This document shows, piece by piece, positions 11,663 through 24,348 of a stretch of DNA of 64,000 nt (position 1 is its first letter; each line of letters begins with the position of its first letter). Origin of the DNA: Rhizopus arrhizus (lineage: Eukaryota > Mucoromycota > Mucoromycetes > Mucorales > Rhizopodaceae); assembly GCA_024220505.1 (NCBI GenBank), contig JAKZZE010000010.1:930001-994000 (forward strand), given 5' to 3'. A program made the translations under genes and the position numbers. Below the pieces are notes generated by a model that did no database searches, was not told the DNA's origin, and saw nothing but the letters and a program-made list of their open reading frames with translations.

Positions 11663-12273
11663 TTATAGTTCATAACCTACAAAAATATAACCAGGCTCTT
11701 GACCATAAAGCACAGGATCAACCATTTCAAATCCTAAATACATAAAAGCACGAAGTAAAGTACTTAGCGAATCTTTATAAAGACGACGATCAAGAGATAC
11801 AATTAAAGCTGTACAACCTGTTTTTTCTTCTGCAAGTTCAATTAAATGTGTGATACTACTGAGTGTTAGTTTTCTATTAATGAGCTTCTAGTTATAAAGT
11901 TACCATGTTGGAAATTCACCCTCAGTCCAATCAAGTAAACCTACAAAGGGTGAATTAAGAAATACGGTTTGATTAAGAATGAAGGCTTCACAAGTCAAGG
12001 TTTTGTTGTATCGAGTGATATGAATGGATAATACTTCATCTACATTTGTATCAAATAATGTTGCTTGACCAAATACTTGAGTAATCATATCATTCTGACC
12101 TGTCTATAGTATTAGTACTGTAATATAATGCTGAAGAAAAGTGTACCTCTTGTACGAGGATGTATATTCACAAAATCTTCATTTTTTTTATTGTCTTGTT
12201 CAAAAAGACTATCATTTATGATGGGTTCTAAAGGAATAGATATTTCCTTTTTATTTGGACTAGCAATTAACAT
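11663..12273 (-). CDS. OAZ: Ornithine decarboxylase antizyme
   Basis: Polyamine-feedback protein that binds ornithine decarboxylase and sends it to the proteasome. Exons (minus): 12273-12147, 12099-11904, 11858-11663 (172 residues with the in-frame acceptor). The C-terminal domain is diagnostic: LIELAEEKTGCTALIVSLDR, then LLRAFMYLGFEMVDP and YIFVGYEL, matching antizyme L-L-E-F-A-E-E-x-L / L-L-R-T-F-x-F-L-G-F-E. LLDWTEGEFPT precedes the second junction, where a 45-nt intron with a CTAAC branch site is needed. Antizymes normally require a +1 ribosomal frameshift. Here intron 1 (donor 12146) can end at 12100, giving one continuous frame, or at 12104, giving a 46-codon ORF1 closed by TGA that overlaps ORF2 in the +1 frame. 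See the separate entry. Confidence 0.9.
12089..12107 (-). promoter_or_regulatory. Antizyme tandem 3' splice sites and possible +1 recoding site
   Basis: On the minus strand, after a TACTAAT branch-like sequence, intron 1 ends ATAGACAG: two AG acceptors four bases apart. Splicing at the distal ACAG keeps ORF1 and ORF2 in one frame. Splicing at the proximal ATAG puts ORF1 into TCA-GAA-TGA-T, a 0-frame stop with ORF2 open in the +1 frame through GAT, the geometry of antizyme recoding sites (classically UCC-UGA-U). The usual UCC or UUU codon is absent. Which acceptor is used cannot be seen from DNA. Confidence 0.5.
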
Positions 12274-12740
12274 GGTTCTATATTCCTTTTTCCCTTGGAA
12301 AAAATGGTGCTTGAAGCGTAAAGAAAGATGACGGTGTTTTTATCCAGTGCTGTTAATTCTCTTCAGAAGGCGTTTCTTTCTTTTAAATATTAATACATAT
12401 ATCTATGGTTCTGTTTTTTTTTTTTTTTTTTTTTTTTACCAGTTATAAACGCCCTTAAAAAACAGAAAAAATAAAGTTGAGGTTGTTTTTGTCTTTGTTA
12501 AAAAAAAAAGAGGTAGAAATTGTTTAATAAAAAGGAGTTGGTTGAGGTTTTTTTGAATAAAAAATATCTTTTCCGGGGGGTAGAAAAAGTGAAAAAAGTC
12601 AAGAAAAAAAAATCAGAATAAAAAATATTTTATATGTAAACACAATCGGAGTTATCAAGTACAAGAGATAAACAATAGTAAATAAACTTTTGATAAAAGG
12701 GTTTATTTTGTGTACAAAAAAATATTAAAATATACAAGGT
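12274..12740. other. Intergenic, poly-T tract
   Basis: About 470 bases between the antizyme start and the end of TOM22. It holds a run of 24 T at about 12414-12437 and several shorter A/T runs and a G-rich patch near 12575. As both flanking genes lie on the minus strand, this is the antizyme promoter plus the TOM22 3' end. No gene is seen. Confidence 0.5.
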
Positions 12741-13225
12741 TTAAAAACCAGGAGCTCTAATTTGTTGTTGTTGTTGTTGAGGTTGTCCATAAGGATTTCC
12801 AGCATTCAACATCTATATACAGCGTGAATAAAAAAAAAGTAAACGCGTTAAATGACCGGGTAGTTTACCTGCTGTGTTCCTTGCTGTTGCATGGCTTCTT
12901 TTTCATAAGCAACCAATGCTTGTTCCTTTTCAATTTCCAAAGCTAAAGGCAGCACTAACAAAAACATGGAAGTAGTAATGACCCATGCGCTCTTTCCAAC
13001 AAAGGTAGCCCCTGTCTTTGACCAGGATGTCAAGGTAGATACACTCGAAGAAATCCTGTTTCTGTGTTTAAGAGGAATAATGTCCTTCAAAGCAGTAATT
13101 CTGTCTAAAAGTGATTCGTCTTCATCGTCAAAGTCCTCATCGTCAGAAAAATCAGAGAAGTCTTCTTCACTTAAGACTTCTTGTTGTTCATATTGTTCAG
13201 CGGAAACTTCTTCTAACTTGACCAT
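12741..13225 (-). CDS. TOM22: TOM22, mitochondrial import receptor
   Basis: Predicted 142-residue tail-type outer-membrane protein, the central receptor and organiser of the TOM complex. Exons (minus): 13225-12869, 12812-12741. A very acidic N-terminus (EDFSDFSDDEDFDDEDE) is the cytosolic presequence-binding part. It is followed by LLDRITALKDIIP, RISSSVSTLTSW, and one membrane segment with AWVITTSMFLLVLPLAL, the classic Tom22 order. A short Gln-rich intermembrane tail ends PGF. Exon 2 begins MLNAGNPYG and adds a poly-Gln run. The 56-nt intron is GT-AG and in phase 0. It is divergent from the deaminase gene. Confidence 0.93.
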
Positions 13226-13599
13226 TTTGTAAGAAAAAAGTGTAAAAGAAAGAAAAGAGAGGAGGGAAAAAATTTTTGTGTGCTAAATGTGGGTCCTTGT
13301 TTCTCAGTTTTTGAATTTGCGGTCTATCAATGACGTTTTTTTTCTCTATTTCAGATCAACTTTATAACATAAAAAATAGTATACAAAAGCCTATTACTTT
13401 TATATAAAGCTTCACAAAGCAAAAGTATGTTTCCTTCTTAGTAAAGTGAGAGAAAGGGAGATAATACCAGTGTTACAGTTCATGTATTTTTTGTGTGTGT
13501 GCGTTTCTTTCTTTCCGCGGGATGAAATATAAAAAATATATAATATTTTTTCTCCATGTTTTTTTTTTTTTTTCTTTTTTTTTTTAAATTATTATTATT
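13226..13599. promoter_or_regulatory. Divergent promoter region, TOM22 / deaminase
   Basis: About 375 bases separate two divergent start codons. The region has long T tracts at 13559-13585 just before the deaminase ATG and a GTGTGTGTGCG patch near 13495. TATA-like stretches occur at about 13400 and 13535. No specific operator can be named. Confidence 0.4.
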
Positions 13600-14877
13600 A
13601 TGAGACTTATTATTAGGAATGATTATGATGCTGTATCTGAATGGGTTGGTAAGTTGTTTAATGATATGATTATTATTGTTGAATGAACTAATTAGTATAT
13701 GAAGCGCATTATATTAAGGAGCGTATCAACCAATTTGAACCTACAAAATCAAGGCCTTTTGTACTAGGTTTACCTACAGGATCGTCACCACTCAATACAT
13801 ATAAACGTCTTGTTGAATTTTGCAAAGAAGGAAAACTATCTTTTAAATATGTTGTTACATTTAATATGGATGAATATGTAGGCATATCACGGTAACTTGT
13901 AAAAAAATTTTTTTTCACGTATATTTTCTCACACGCTATATAGTTCTCATAAACAATCTTATTATTCATTCATGTGGAACAATCTGTTTCAACATATAGA
14001 TATTCCACTGGAAAATATCAACTTTTTAAATGGTAATGCACCTGATTTAGAAGCTGAATGTGCAAGATATGAAGCTGAAATCGCAAAATATGGAGGAATT
14101 GAGTTATTTATTGGTGGTATTGGTCCTGATGGTCATATTGCTTTTAATGAACCTGGCTCTTCGCTTACTTCTCGTACTCGTGTTAAAACATTGGCGTATG
14201 AAACAATCATTGCTAATGCTAGGTTTTTTGAAGGCGATATTACTAAAGTGCCCAAGTTAGCTTTAACTGTTGGTGTAGCGTAAGTTTTCTTTTTTTGTAA
14301 TATATTTTACTCATTTATTTATTATAGAACGGTAATGGATGCTCGTGAAGTATGTATCATTATCACAGGTGCTCATAGAAGGTACTTTAGTAGAGCTATA
14401 TTAATGTATGATATTAAATATATTGAATAGTATTGCATTAGCAAAATGTGTTGAAGAAGGCGTAAATCATATGTGGACTGTGTCAGCAATACAAATGCAT
14501 CCTAAAGGACTTATTGTATGTGATGAAGATGCTACACTTGAATTACATGTCAAGGTATTTATTATTATTGCTATTATTATTATTATGTATAAGGGTATAC
14601 TAAATTTTGCGTTGTATAGACTGTGAAGTATTTCAAATCAATTGAACACGTACATCAATCATTAATTGGACAGGAAAACTTGGGTTTGCAGGGTGAACTA
14701 TTATCACCAAAAAAGGTACAACGTTCAGTTAGATTATCAAGAGATGTAATGGTAAGAAAGCTTTTAAACGGTGAACTATCAGATGAAGAAGAAGAGGATG
14801 AAGATCAGGAATTGGAATTACCAAAGCAGCTTTATCCTTCTAATTCAAAAAAGAGACGTCTTGATATCAATGCATAA
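13600..14877 (+). CDS. nagB: Glucosamine-6-phosphate deaminase with acidic, basic-ended C-terminal tail
   Basis: Converts glucosamine 6-phosphate to fructose 6-phosphate and ammonia. Exons: 13600-13648, 13696-13891, 13944-14279, 14328-14381, 14431-14554, 14620-14877 (338 residues). Diagnostic segments are [76 protein letters not shown] and [18 protein letters not shown]. The NagB core ends near [10 protein letters not shown]. It is followed by about 70 extra residues carrying [11 protein letters not shown] and [10 protein letters not shown]; the KKRR run looks like a nuclear localisation motif. The extension is unusual compared with bacterial NagB (about 266) and human GNPDA (about 289). Introns are 47-65 nt. 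In a chitin-walled fungus this enzyme is expected to recycle amino sugars. Confidence 0.93.
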
Positions 14878-15339
14878 TCCTACTCCCTTTTTTTAAACTG
14901 TGCCATACTCTTTATGTAATCTCTTTTTTGTATATGCAATATATTCCCCTCTCTACTTCCATTTTTGTCACTTTTTCTTTACTACTTTATTAAACATCCC
15001 TCCGTACATGTATACTAATGCTTTAAACCTTTTATTTCAATTATTTTAAGCTTTAAAATAAAGTAAAAAAAAAAAACTAAACTCACTTATACTTTTATAA
15101 AAGCTCATAACATTGAGATGAGATTACTATATACACTATTTCCAGAAATCAAAGTCGCATTTTGTAAAGTTTTATAATACAAGTGCACTTTTAAACATTC
15201 GATCGTCCAGAAATTCACTGTGATTGGCCAATCGAGGTTTTTTCATTTTGCCGATTGTATAAAGTAAATTGGCCATTTCATTTTCTTTTATTTCGTTATT
15301 CTATATTTTACAAGTTTATTATTCTTTCTTGACAGAGAG
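14878..15339. other. Intergenic
   Basis: T- and A-rich 3' flank of the deaminase gene (poly-pyrimidine to about 15060) and then the edge of the decayed transposon. No gene or RNA seen. Confidence 0.4.
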
Positions 15340-16690
15340 AAATAAATGAAAGGAAATGTTCAATCCAATCAGAAAAATCCTTAAGCGAAATTATTTTGGC
15401 AGTCTCGCCATCTTTGAAGCGATTTCTGCGGAAAGATGCTTTCAATTTGTTCCAATATTCTTATATAGAGTTTAAGAAGGTCGAATATGGAGGCAAATAA
15501 TCGCAGTGGTAGCCTCTTTTACTGACGTTTTCTTTCAAATCGTTGGAATGGTGGATAGATGCGTTGTCCACGATCAAATTACACTTTGCATATGTTTGTC
15601 TAACTCATCAAGGACCAAGAGAATAAAATTTAAATAGTGCAGAGATTTCGTTATAACTTGTTTTGAAGAAGATACATTTGATTGTCCAGGGATCTTTCGT
15701 TTCTTGCTGGTCGACAGGAGTCAAACAAAGAGGGATACCAGACCTCGGTGATAAATTGCACCAAAGACCGCCAATGACGTTCCTCTTTGTGCAGGAACGT
15801 GATCATTAGCTGGCTCTTCCTTTCTTGACCAAGCCGTATTTCGAATCATATGCATATGGAAACCAGCTTCGTCAATGAAAACTGGATTCTTCGTAAAATC
15901 ACTCATTTTCAAAGCCCATGCTTTACAAAGCTCCATGACACGATCGAAGTTTCTATTGTCACATCCAAAGCTGACTCGTTCAAGCGAAAGCAAGCATTAT
16001 TCTCTAATATGCTTATGAATGGATTTTTTTGATATGTTGAGCTCACAAAAGGAATATGATGTTTGAGCTATTACAACTAGATATTTTTTGTCCAAGTAGT
16101 TGATCAAGTATTTGGTATGTATTTCGTTAATCTTAGTCTTTGGTCTCGTTCTCTACGTTGTGCTTTTCACAGGCAACTTCTTTTCATTATCATCTTCGTA
16201 TTTTTTAAGTATATTCCTTGCTGTTTTTTCATTGATTCCTGCTTTTCTAGTAGCAGCGGTAGTAGATAATTGTTCCTCATATCTGTGATATCTCAATTCT
16301 GCAATTTGGTTTTCAATATAGCTTCTATAGGTACCTCTATGTTAGTACTTCGAGCTTTCATTACAGCATCCTTATCTTCGTACTTTTCCTTTTTATATTC
16401 TGTTGTACATTCTGTGCTTTTATTTTTACTCTTTTCAGCCCTATGGGACCTCGCAAAAAAGCTAATATTCATCCATCAACATCAGAGTTTAGCTTTATAC
16501 TCAGTAGTCAAGTCCATTTCCTCTACAGAGCTATCTATTTGCGTAGCATCTGCCATGTTTTCATAAACAAACTTGTATGTGGGGATGGGTTACTCATGTT
16601 TTCTTATTTGATTAGGCAAAATGAAAAAATCTCAGTCGGCCAATTACAATTTCAAAGACAAATAATTTGGGAAACCTTGTATAAAGAAGC
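15340..16690 (-). pseudogene. IS630/Tc1-type DDE transposase, decayed
   Basis: The minus strand carries an N-terminal helix-turn-helix-like part (TTAATRKAGINEKTARNILK at about 16190), then the first catalytic motif VFIDEAGFHMHMIRNTAWSR (about 15860), GTSLAVFGAIYHRG, the second motif LIVDNASIHHSND (about 15560) and YLPPYSTFLNSI (about 15465). Stops and frame changes separate these blocks. At the third catalytic position the expected I-E-N-Y-W reads I-stop-E-Y-W, so the last acidic residue is lost. The element is therefore dead. I found no convincing terminal inverted repeats. Confidence 0.85.
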
Positions 16691-16752
16691 GCTTCTTTAA
16701 TTATATTAACAAAAAAACAATAAGAAAGGTTTGTGTAAATAAAGTATGAAAG

Positions 16753-16882
16753 TCTGCTATTTGATTTTCTGCAAATTCGCTGATTGAGATCTTAACAGTT
16801 GCTCATTGGGTTTTTTTTATTTACAAGTACAAAAAATGAATTTTTAAAATTCGTTGATTGAATTTTCGAGTCCGTTATTTGA
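16753..16882 (+). repeat. Four copies of a 12-base motif flanking the dead transposon
   Basis: The sequences at 16753 (tctgctatttga), 16776 (ttcgctgattga), 16850 (ttcgttgattga) and 16871 (tccgttatttga) are variants of T-Y-Y-G-Y-T-R-W-T-T-G-A. They are arranged as two pairs about 20 bases apart. They lie just upstream of the transposase reading frame and may be subterminal transposase-binding repeats. Confidence 0.4.
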
Positions 16883-17006
16883 GACTGTCAGCGCTGTACA
16901 AGGCTGGCCCTTCATTGGGAGATATTCAGTGTGAGTCAGAGTAAGTTTGCCACTTGTAAATAATACAAGTTCCTTTTTTTTGACTTTTTTTCTTCTTATA
17001 AAACTA

Positions 17007-18535
<1,529 letters not shown>

Positions 18536-18677
18536 ACCCCAAGCCCAAAACAACATAAAAAAGCCACACACACACGCACCATAGAAAATTTTTTTATCAA
18601 AACGAAGATTCAAATTGCATGAAAAATAAAAAGTTTAAAATTTATCAACAACTTTCTTTTTTTTTTATATATAAAAA

Positions 18678-20692
18678 ATGTCTATTGAATACGAAGGTGC
18701 TATTGGTATTGACTTAGGAACTACGTAAATGTCTATCTGTTGGAGAAGAGTAAGCCACTCATATAAATGATTAGTTATTCATGTGTTGGTGTTTGGGAAT
18801 CTGAACGTGTTGAAATCATTGCAAATGAGCAAGGTAACCGTACTACACCCTCTTACGTTGCTTTCTCTGAAAGTGAACGTCTTGTCGGTGAAGCAGCCAA
18901 GAATCAGGCTGCCATGAACCCCAAGAATACTGTCTTTGATGCTAAGCGTCTTATTGGTCGTCGTTTTGACGATGCTGAAGTTAAGGCTGACATGAAGAAT
19001 TGGCCATTTACTGTTGTTGAAAAGAATGAGAATCCTTTTGTTCAAATTGAGTTTGAAGGCGAAACCAAGACTTATTCTCCTCAAGGTAAGAGGAATAATA
19101 TCTTGACGGAAAAAATTATATAACTTGTTCAACAGAAATTTCCTCTATGGTTCTTATCAAGATGAAAGAAATTGCTGAGGCCAAGATTGGCAAGAAGGTC
19201 ACCCAGGCTGTGATCACCGTTCCTGCTTACTTCAACGACAGTCAGCGGCAAGCTACCAAGGATGCCGGTGTCATTTCTGGTCTCAAAGTCCTCCGTATTA
19301 TTAATGAACCCACTGCTGCTGGTAAGATTATCCTTACATGTATAAAAGCAAATTTTTAAAAGTATGTTTTGTTTAATAGCCATTGCTTACGGCTTGGATA
19401 GTAGTGACCAGGCCGAACGTAATGTTCTCATTTACGATTTGGGCGGAGGAACTTTTGATGTTTCTCTTTTGACCATTTCTGGTGGTGTCTTTGCGGTCAA
19501 GGCTACTGCTGGTAACACTCACTTGGGGGGTGAAGATTTTGACAATACCCTTGTCAACCACTTTGTTCAAGAAATTAAGCGCAAGCACAAGAAGGATATC
19601 ACTGGTGATGCTCGTGCTCTCCGTCGTCTTCGTTCTGCTTCTGAACGTGCCAAGCGAACTTTGTCTTCTTTGACCCAAACCACTGTCGAAGTTGACTCTC
19701 TCTTTGATGGTATAGATTTTCAATCCAACATTACTCGTGCCAAGTTTGAGGAAATAAATTCTACTGCCTTTCAAGGTACTATAGAACCCGTCGAACGTGT
19801 CTTGAAGGATGCCAAGGTTGACAAGACGAAGATTGATGAGATTGTTCTTGTTGGTGGCTCTACTCGTATCCCCAAGATTCAATCTCTTCTCCAAGACGTC
19901 TTTAATGGTAAGGAATTGAACAAGTCCATCAATCCTGATGAGGCTGTTGCCTATGGTGCCGCCGTTCAAGCTGCTGTCCTCACCAACCAAGCCGGTAACG
20001 AAAAGACTCAAGATCTTCTCTTATTGGATGTTGTCCCTCTTTCTCTTGGGGTTGAAATGCAAGGTGGTATCATGGCTGTTGTCGTCCCTCGTAACACCCC
20101 AATCCCTTGTCAGAAATCCAAGGTTTTTACCACTGCTGCTGACAACCAAACCACTGTCACTTTTCCAGTTTACGAAGGTGAGCGTTTGATGACCAAGGAA
20201 AATAACCTTCTTGGTGAATTCTCTCTCTCTGGTCTTATTCCTGCTCCTCGTGGTACCCCTGAACTTCTCTGTACCTTTGACTTGGATGCCAATGGCATCT
20301 TAAAGGTCACTGCTCAAGACAAGACCACTGGTCGCCAGGCTGATGTCACCATCTCTAACTCTACTCGTCTCTCTGCCGCTGATATCGAACGTATGGTTCA
20401 AGATGCTGAAAAGAATGCTGAATCTGACAAGCAACGTGAAGCTGTTGTTCAAGCCAAGCAAGATCTCGAAGCTTACGTCTACCAAGTCGAGAATAACATC
20501 GCTGATCCCAACGTTAATATGAAGCTCCGTCGTGGTGATCGTGAAGCAATTGAAACTGCTCTCGCTGAAGCCATGGAATTAATGGAGATTAACGCCGATG
20601 ATGCCCAAACCGATGACCTCAAGGCTGCTCAATCCAAGTTGAAGCGTGCTACTACCCGCGCTTTTGCTCATGTTTACTCTCAACGTCGTTAA
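18678..20692 (+). CDS. SSB1: Hsp70, ribosome-associated SSB type
   Basis: Predicted 618-residue cytosolic Hsp70. Exons: 18678-18724, 18775-19085, 19136-19321, 19380-20692. The ATPase domain begins [20 protein letters not shown] and contains [34 protein letters not shown] and [11 protein letters not shown]. The substrate-binding domain runs from about residue 390. Features that favour Ssb over Ssa are the start without a signal or transit peptide, the length (yeast Ssb1 is 613), [17 protein letters not shown], and a C-terminus (ending [16 protein letters not shown]) that lacks the EEVD motif. Ssb binds nascent chains at the ribosome with the RAC co-chaperone. Codon use in exon 4 is richer in C-ending codons than in neighbours, as expected for a highly expressed gene. 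Confidence 0.92.
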
Positions 20693-21175
20693 GTTTTGTT
20701 TTGTCAAGATGAACGAAGAGAGAAAGTGAAGTTCTTTTTTCAATGTAAAAAATATAGTAAATAATAAAACGCTTAACTGCATTCTGTAAACATAAAATCA
20801 CACAGTATTCATTCAGAATGTGTTTGTATTTTGAATTATGCAATCATTAGACAATTTTATGGCCTTGAGCAAATTCAAAATATTCTTACACAGATTAACA
20901 TTCTACAACGATATGACGTGAATAAAAAGCTTTTGATAATACAAATTTCATTGGCAGACATTCTATGTGCAACCATGTAAGCTCACGGCCATTCTTTTGT
21001 TGATGTACACACACAAAAAAAAAAACCATTTCAGTGTACAACATCTTTCGATTGGTTACATTGTAAATGTTTTTATTTCATTTCTAGATATGAATACAAG
21101 GATGATAATATGTAGTTAAAGAAAACTCTATGAGGATGATAACAATAAATAAGATGATAAATATACAATGAAAAA
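20693..21175. other. Intergenic
   Basis: About 480 bases between the SSB stop and the convergent small gene. AT-rich, no gene or RNA recognised. Confidence 0.4.
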
Positions 21176-21433
21176 TTAATTGCAAATCAATGGTGCTTCA
21201 GGCAGATCCGCAACGATAGCATTTCTACGTCGAAGGGTATACATTGGTAGTTCAATAGTTTCATCAAATAAAGTAAGTGTTGCTCTTGCTCGAGGGCTTT
21301 TTTCAAGCCATTCTGCAACGTAAGAAGATGATAAGTATTCTCCACTTGATTGTTCTAATATAGTTTCGCCATCTTGAATTGAATGGACATAAGCACAGGT
21401 AGGATGAATATAGACTTCAGGATAATCACACAT
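21176..21433 (-). CDS. Small hypothetical protein, 85 residues
   Basis: An intronless frame with an ATG right after an A-rich leader (T run at about 21446-21456 on the plus strand). The product is balanced in composition and acidic, with EYLSSSYVAEWLEK and ATLTLFDETIELPMYTLRRR; there are no membrane segments, cysteine clusters or coiled coil. I do not recognise the family. It is listed because composition and codon choice look coding and the region around it is otherwise AT-rich with few open frames. Confidence 0.45.
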   Translation of the reverse strand: MCDYPEVYIHPTCAYVHSIQDGETILEQSSGEYLSSSYVAEWLEKSPRARATLTLFDETIELPMYTLRRRNAIVADLPEAPLICN

Positions 21434-23290
21434 TTTGTTGTTGTTTTTTTTTTTTTGTGAAGCGAAAAGAAAGATATTATGAATGAGTCTTTATATTCTT
21501 TTTCCCATTTTTTGTTAGATTTGAACAGGCAATTTTTTTTTGTACTTTCCCCTAATTAGATAATAACAAGCTCAGGTTGAATACCATTTTTATTCACAAT
21601 CAAAAGATTTTACTCGTCAAACTTGGCCTGTACTACACTTCTGGACACGGGATACTTCAGCCACGTGGAATAAGAACGAGATTTGCTGTAGCTTTTTATT
21701 TTGTGATGATAAAAGTGAATACAAAAGCAATGATTTTCATTCTTTTAACACCAAAAAAATAGATTGTTGTTCTGAAAAGAACAGGTAGTTGTATCTTTTC
21801 TTAACTGTGCTTACTTTATAACTAGCAATAACAAAAAGGGACCCGAATATGAAATCCAAGGCCCCCCACAACTTAAAAGAGCATTTTGTACTATGAACTA
21901 CCTGCATAAATATATACAAAAGTTGTATTTGTTTCTCAATGACAACCCAAGTGGTTGCATAATTTCGGGAATTCTTTTTTTTAAGTTCTGTACTTTCAAA
22001 GTATCTCTCATAAAACCATTTTTTTTTTCTCATTCTCAAAGTTTGTACTATAAGTCCCTTTCACACCTTCCCTCCTTTTTTTTTTTTTTACTCACGGACC
22101 AATGGACAAAGTACAAAAGAGAAATGAATGACGTATTTTTAATACTTGCACATATTAAGGGACTATTTATAACCTTAAGTCGAGAATGTAATTCAACATG
22201 TCTAATAAAGGTGCATTGTATTATCCAGTTGTATTTCTTCATTATTCAAATAAAATAAAATATTACCAAGCCTAAATTCCTTTGGATCTTTTGCAATCAC
22301 CTCTTTTTTTTTTAAAAAAAAAGGAAAAACCTTGAGATGAATTGAGCTATTCAGTTAGTATTTTAGACTATTTGTTAATTTTATGAGAAAGCAAGATTTA
22401 TGACACGACATTTTAATAAAAGCATAGCATAGGAATTTGGTAAATTACAGTGCTAATACAAGAATAGAGAATCATTTACTGTTACTTCATTTGTTAATAA
22501 AGTCTGAATTTGAAAATTAATTACAACAGGACTATTGTTACCTCCTCATTAGTTTCAGGAGCTTTCACAGAAGCGTTGGCTGTATTGTACTTTACTATAA
22601 TAAAGTTGGCTATTTATTTAGAGACATGTCATACCAACTTTTTTAATACCTACAATTGAAGTAACATTATAAATTTTATATAAAGAGCATAAATGACATG
22701 ACCATCTTAAAAATAAAAATATGGCAAAAGGTATCATCGATTTAGTTTGAAAAGTCTATGCATAAAGCTTTCAATTTTTAAAACATGATTTACTCACTTA
22801 GACGTAGTTGAGCTTGGTCAAATATTTTCAGTTTCATTATTAAAACTTCTTTCTATTGATTATTTATAATTTAAGAGTTGTGTTAGAAGACTAAGTTTAT
22901 AAGTTTATTACTTTTCACAATTTCATCATCTGCTGTTTAGCCTTTTCCTTCAAGTTTACATAGGCAACACCTAAACCTGCAATCTGGATTATCAGCCAGT
23001 AACATTTAAAGAGATAGCTTTCTTATTGAACCTTACTATCACAATCATAGTTCAATATCATACAGCAAGCATGAAGAAAACCGGAATCATATGTACTTTA
23101 TCAAAGCTCAATAATCATTAATATCCTGAGCTTATCAATCGGATTCTAATGAAATACTGGCTAGTGTAATCAGCCAAAAATGGTGCGGCAAAACTCTATT
23201 CTTTTGATCAAAAAATTCAAACAAGACAGGGACGAGCAGATAATGTTTGAGATTCAGAATGACCCTTCAACTCTAATTAATCTATGATGA
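21434..23290. other. Gene-poor region
   Basis: About 1.9 kb with no gene I can support. Frames are short and rich in Phe, Lys and Ile from A/T tracts, such as the T run near 22075-22090. It may include the lost 5' part of the LINE that follows. Confidence 0.5.
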
Positions 23291-23293
23291 CAT

Positions 23294-24348
23294 ATGGTCA
23301 GGCAAGTGCCTACTTTAAAAACGCTGTGTGTCCTAGTCAAGAAGTTGCCACAGCTGGTTCCTAACCCTAGATGGCCGTCACGCTGGTTTCTAGACCTTCC
23401 TTTATCTGGCTGTCTACTTTATAACCTGCCAATTTCGAGTCGCATATCCAACGTCATACCTTCTTCTCTTCCACTCTGGTATATCTTGGCTGATATCACT
23501 ATATGGAACTATGATAGTAATCAACTTGTAGCTCGAACTACGACGTCAACTGGTGATAGAGCTTTAATTCGTGAGTTATTCCCATTTTCTGGTTAAGCAG
23601 ACGCTACCATCCGTTTTGATTGGTACATCAAGGTATCTCAAGATCCTCCTTCAATACCTGTATCGATTACATTGCATTTCGATACATGGCCTTCGCAATT
23701 CTCACATTGGTGCTGCAGTTCTGTTACCTACAAACAGGTTCCCGTGGCATTAATTTCCCTTGGGGAATTACGTCGCTCATGGCATCCTATTCTGGCTGGT
23801 TCTTGTAGGCGTTTACGCCCGCCTTACCGTATGGCCTCCAGACTGCATCTACCTGTTTCGTTCTGGAAGGGATACTAGATCTTCCCCATATTCCAAGCTC
23901 TACCTTCACTCCCTGGTGGGGATTGCTGCATGGTAGTCTACCCGTAACATTCACACTTCACCGGACAAACATTGCCTCGTGTGCTTTTCCTATATGCCGT
24001 ATCTGTCATAGTGATGTTGAAGACACACTCCATTTTGTGGTATGGTTTCCACTGAAGTAGCAATTCTGGTCCTCCGTGCTGTCTTTGTTTCGCTTGACAG
24101 ACCAATTCCCTGACGCAACCTCTGTGTGGTCTGCTCTTGCAACGCTCTCTTCCCCCGATAATCGGTATACAGTTTGCTCAGATCATATTCGCCCTTTAAG
24201 GTTTGTCTTTTCATCACTCTGGAAACTTCACTGGCGTTGTAGTCTCAATGACACTCTCTGGTCATTGTCCGGGGTTATGGTTTTTTTCCAGCAAGACTCC
24301 AAGCTTTTGTTTGACACATCACTTGTGACGGAATTTATTGTTGAATAA
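23294..24348 (+). mobile_element. LINE retrotransposon, ORF2 C-terminal part (decayed)
   Basis: A GC-richer island that, in pieced frames, reads as the C-terminal part of a LINE ORF2. Around 23840-24050 it reads LDLPHIPSSTFTPWWGLLHG then TLHRTNIASCAFP and CRICHSDVEDTLHFVVW, the cysteine-histidine knuckle followed by W found downstream of LINE reverse transcriptases, then an in-frame TAG and QFWSSVLSLFRLTDQF. The final segment ends with TAA near 24348. At least four stops or frame changes are present. It differs clearly in sequence and base composition from the LINE tail at 3 kb, so two LINE lineages are represented. Confidence 0.7.

Noticed and set aside
11859..11903. A stop codon created at the second antizyme junction (TG plus A)
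   Set aside because: This arises only with the nearer acceptor; using the CAG at 11859 gives a 45-nt intron with a CTAAC branch site and an open frame.
13958..13969. Antisense frame 13709-13969 across the deaminase gene
   Set aside because: Shadow of exons 2-3 and the intron between them; the plus-strand NagB motifs are decisive.
19373..20011. A 212-codon open frame antisense to the Hsp70 gene
   Set aside because: It is a shadow of the codon-biased SSB coding strand; there is no independent motif or start context.
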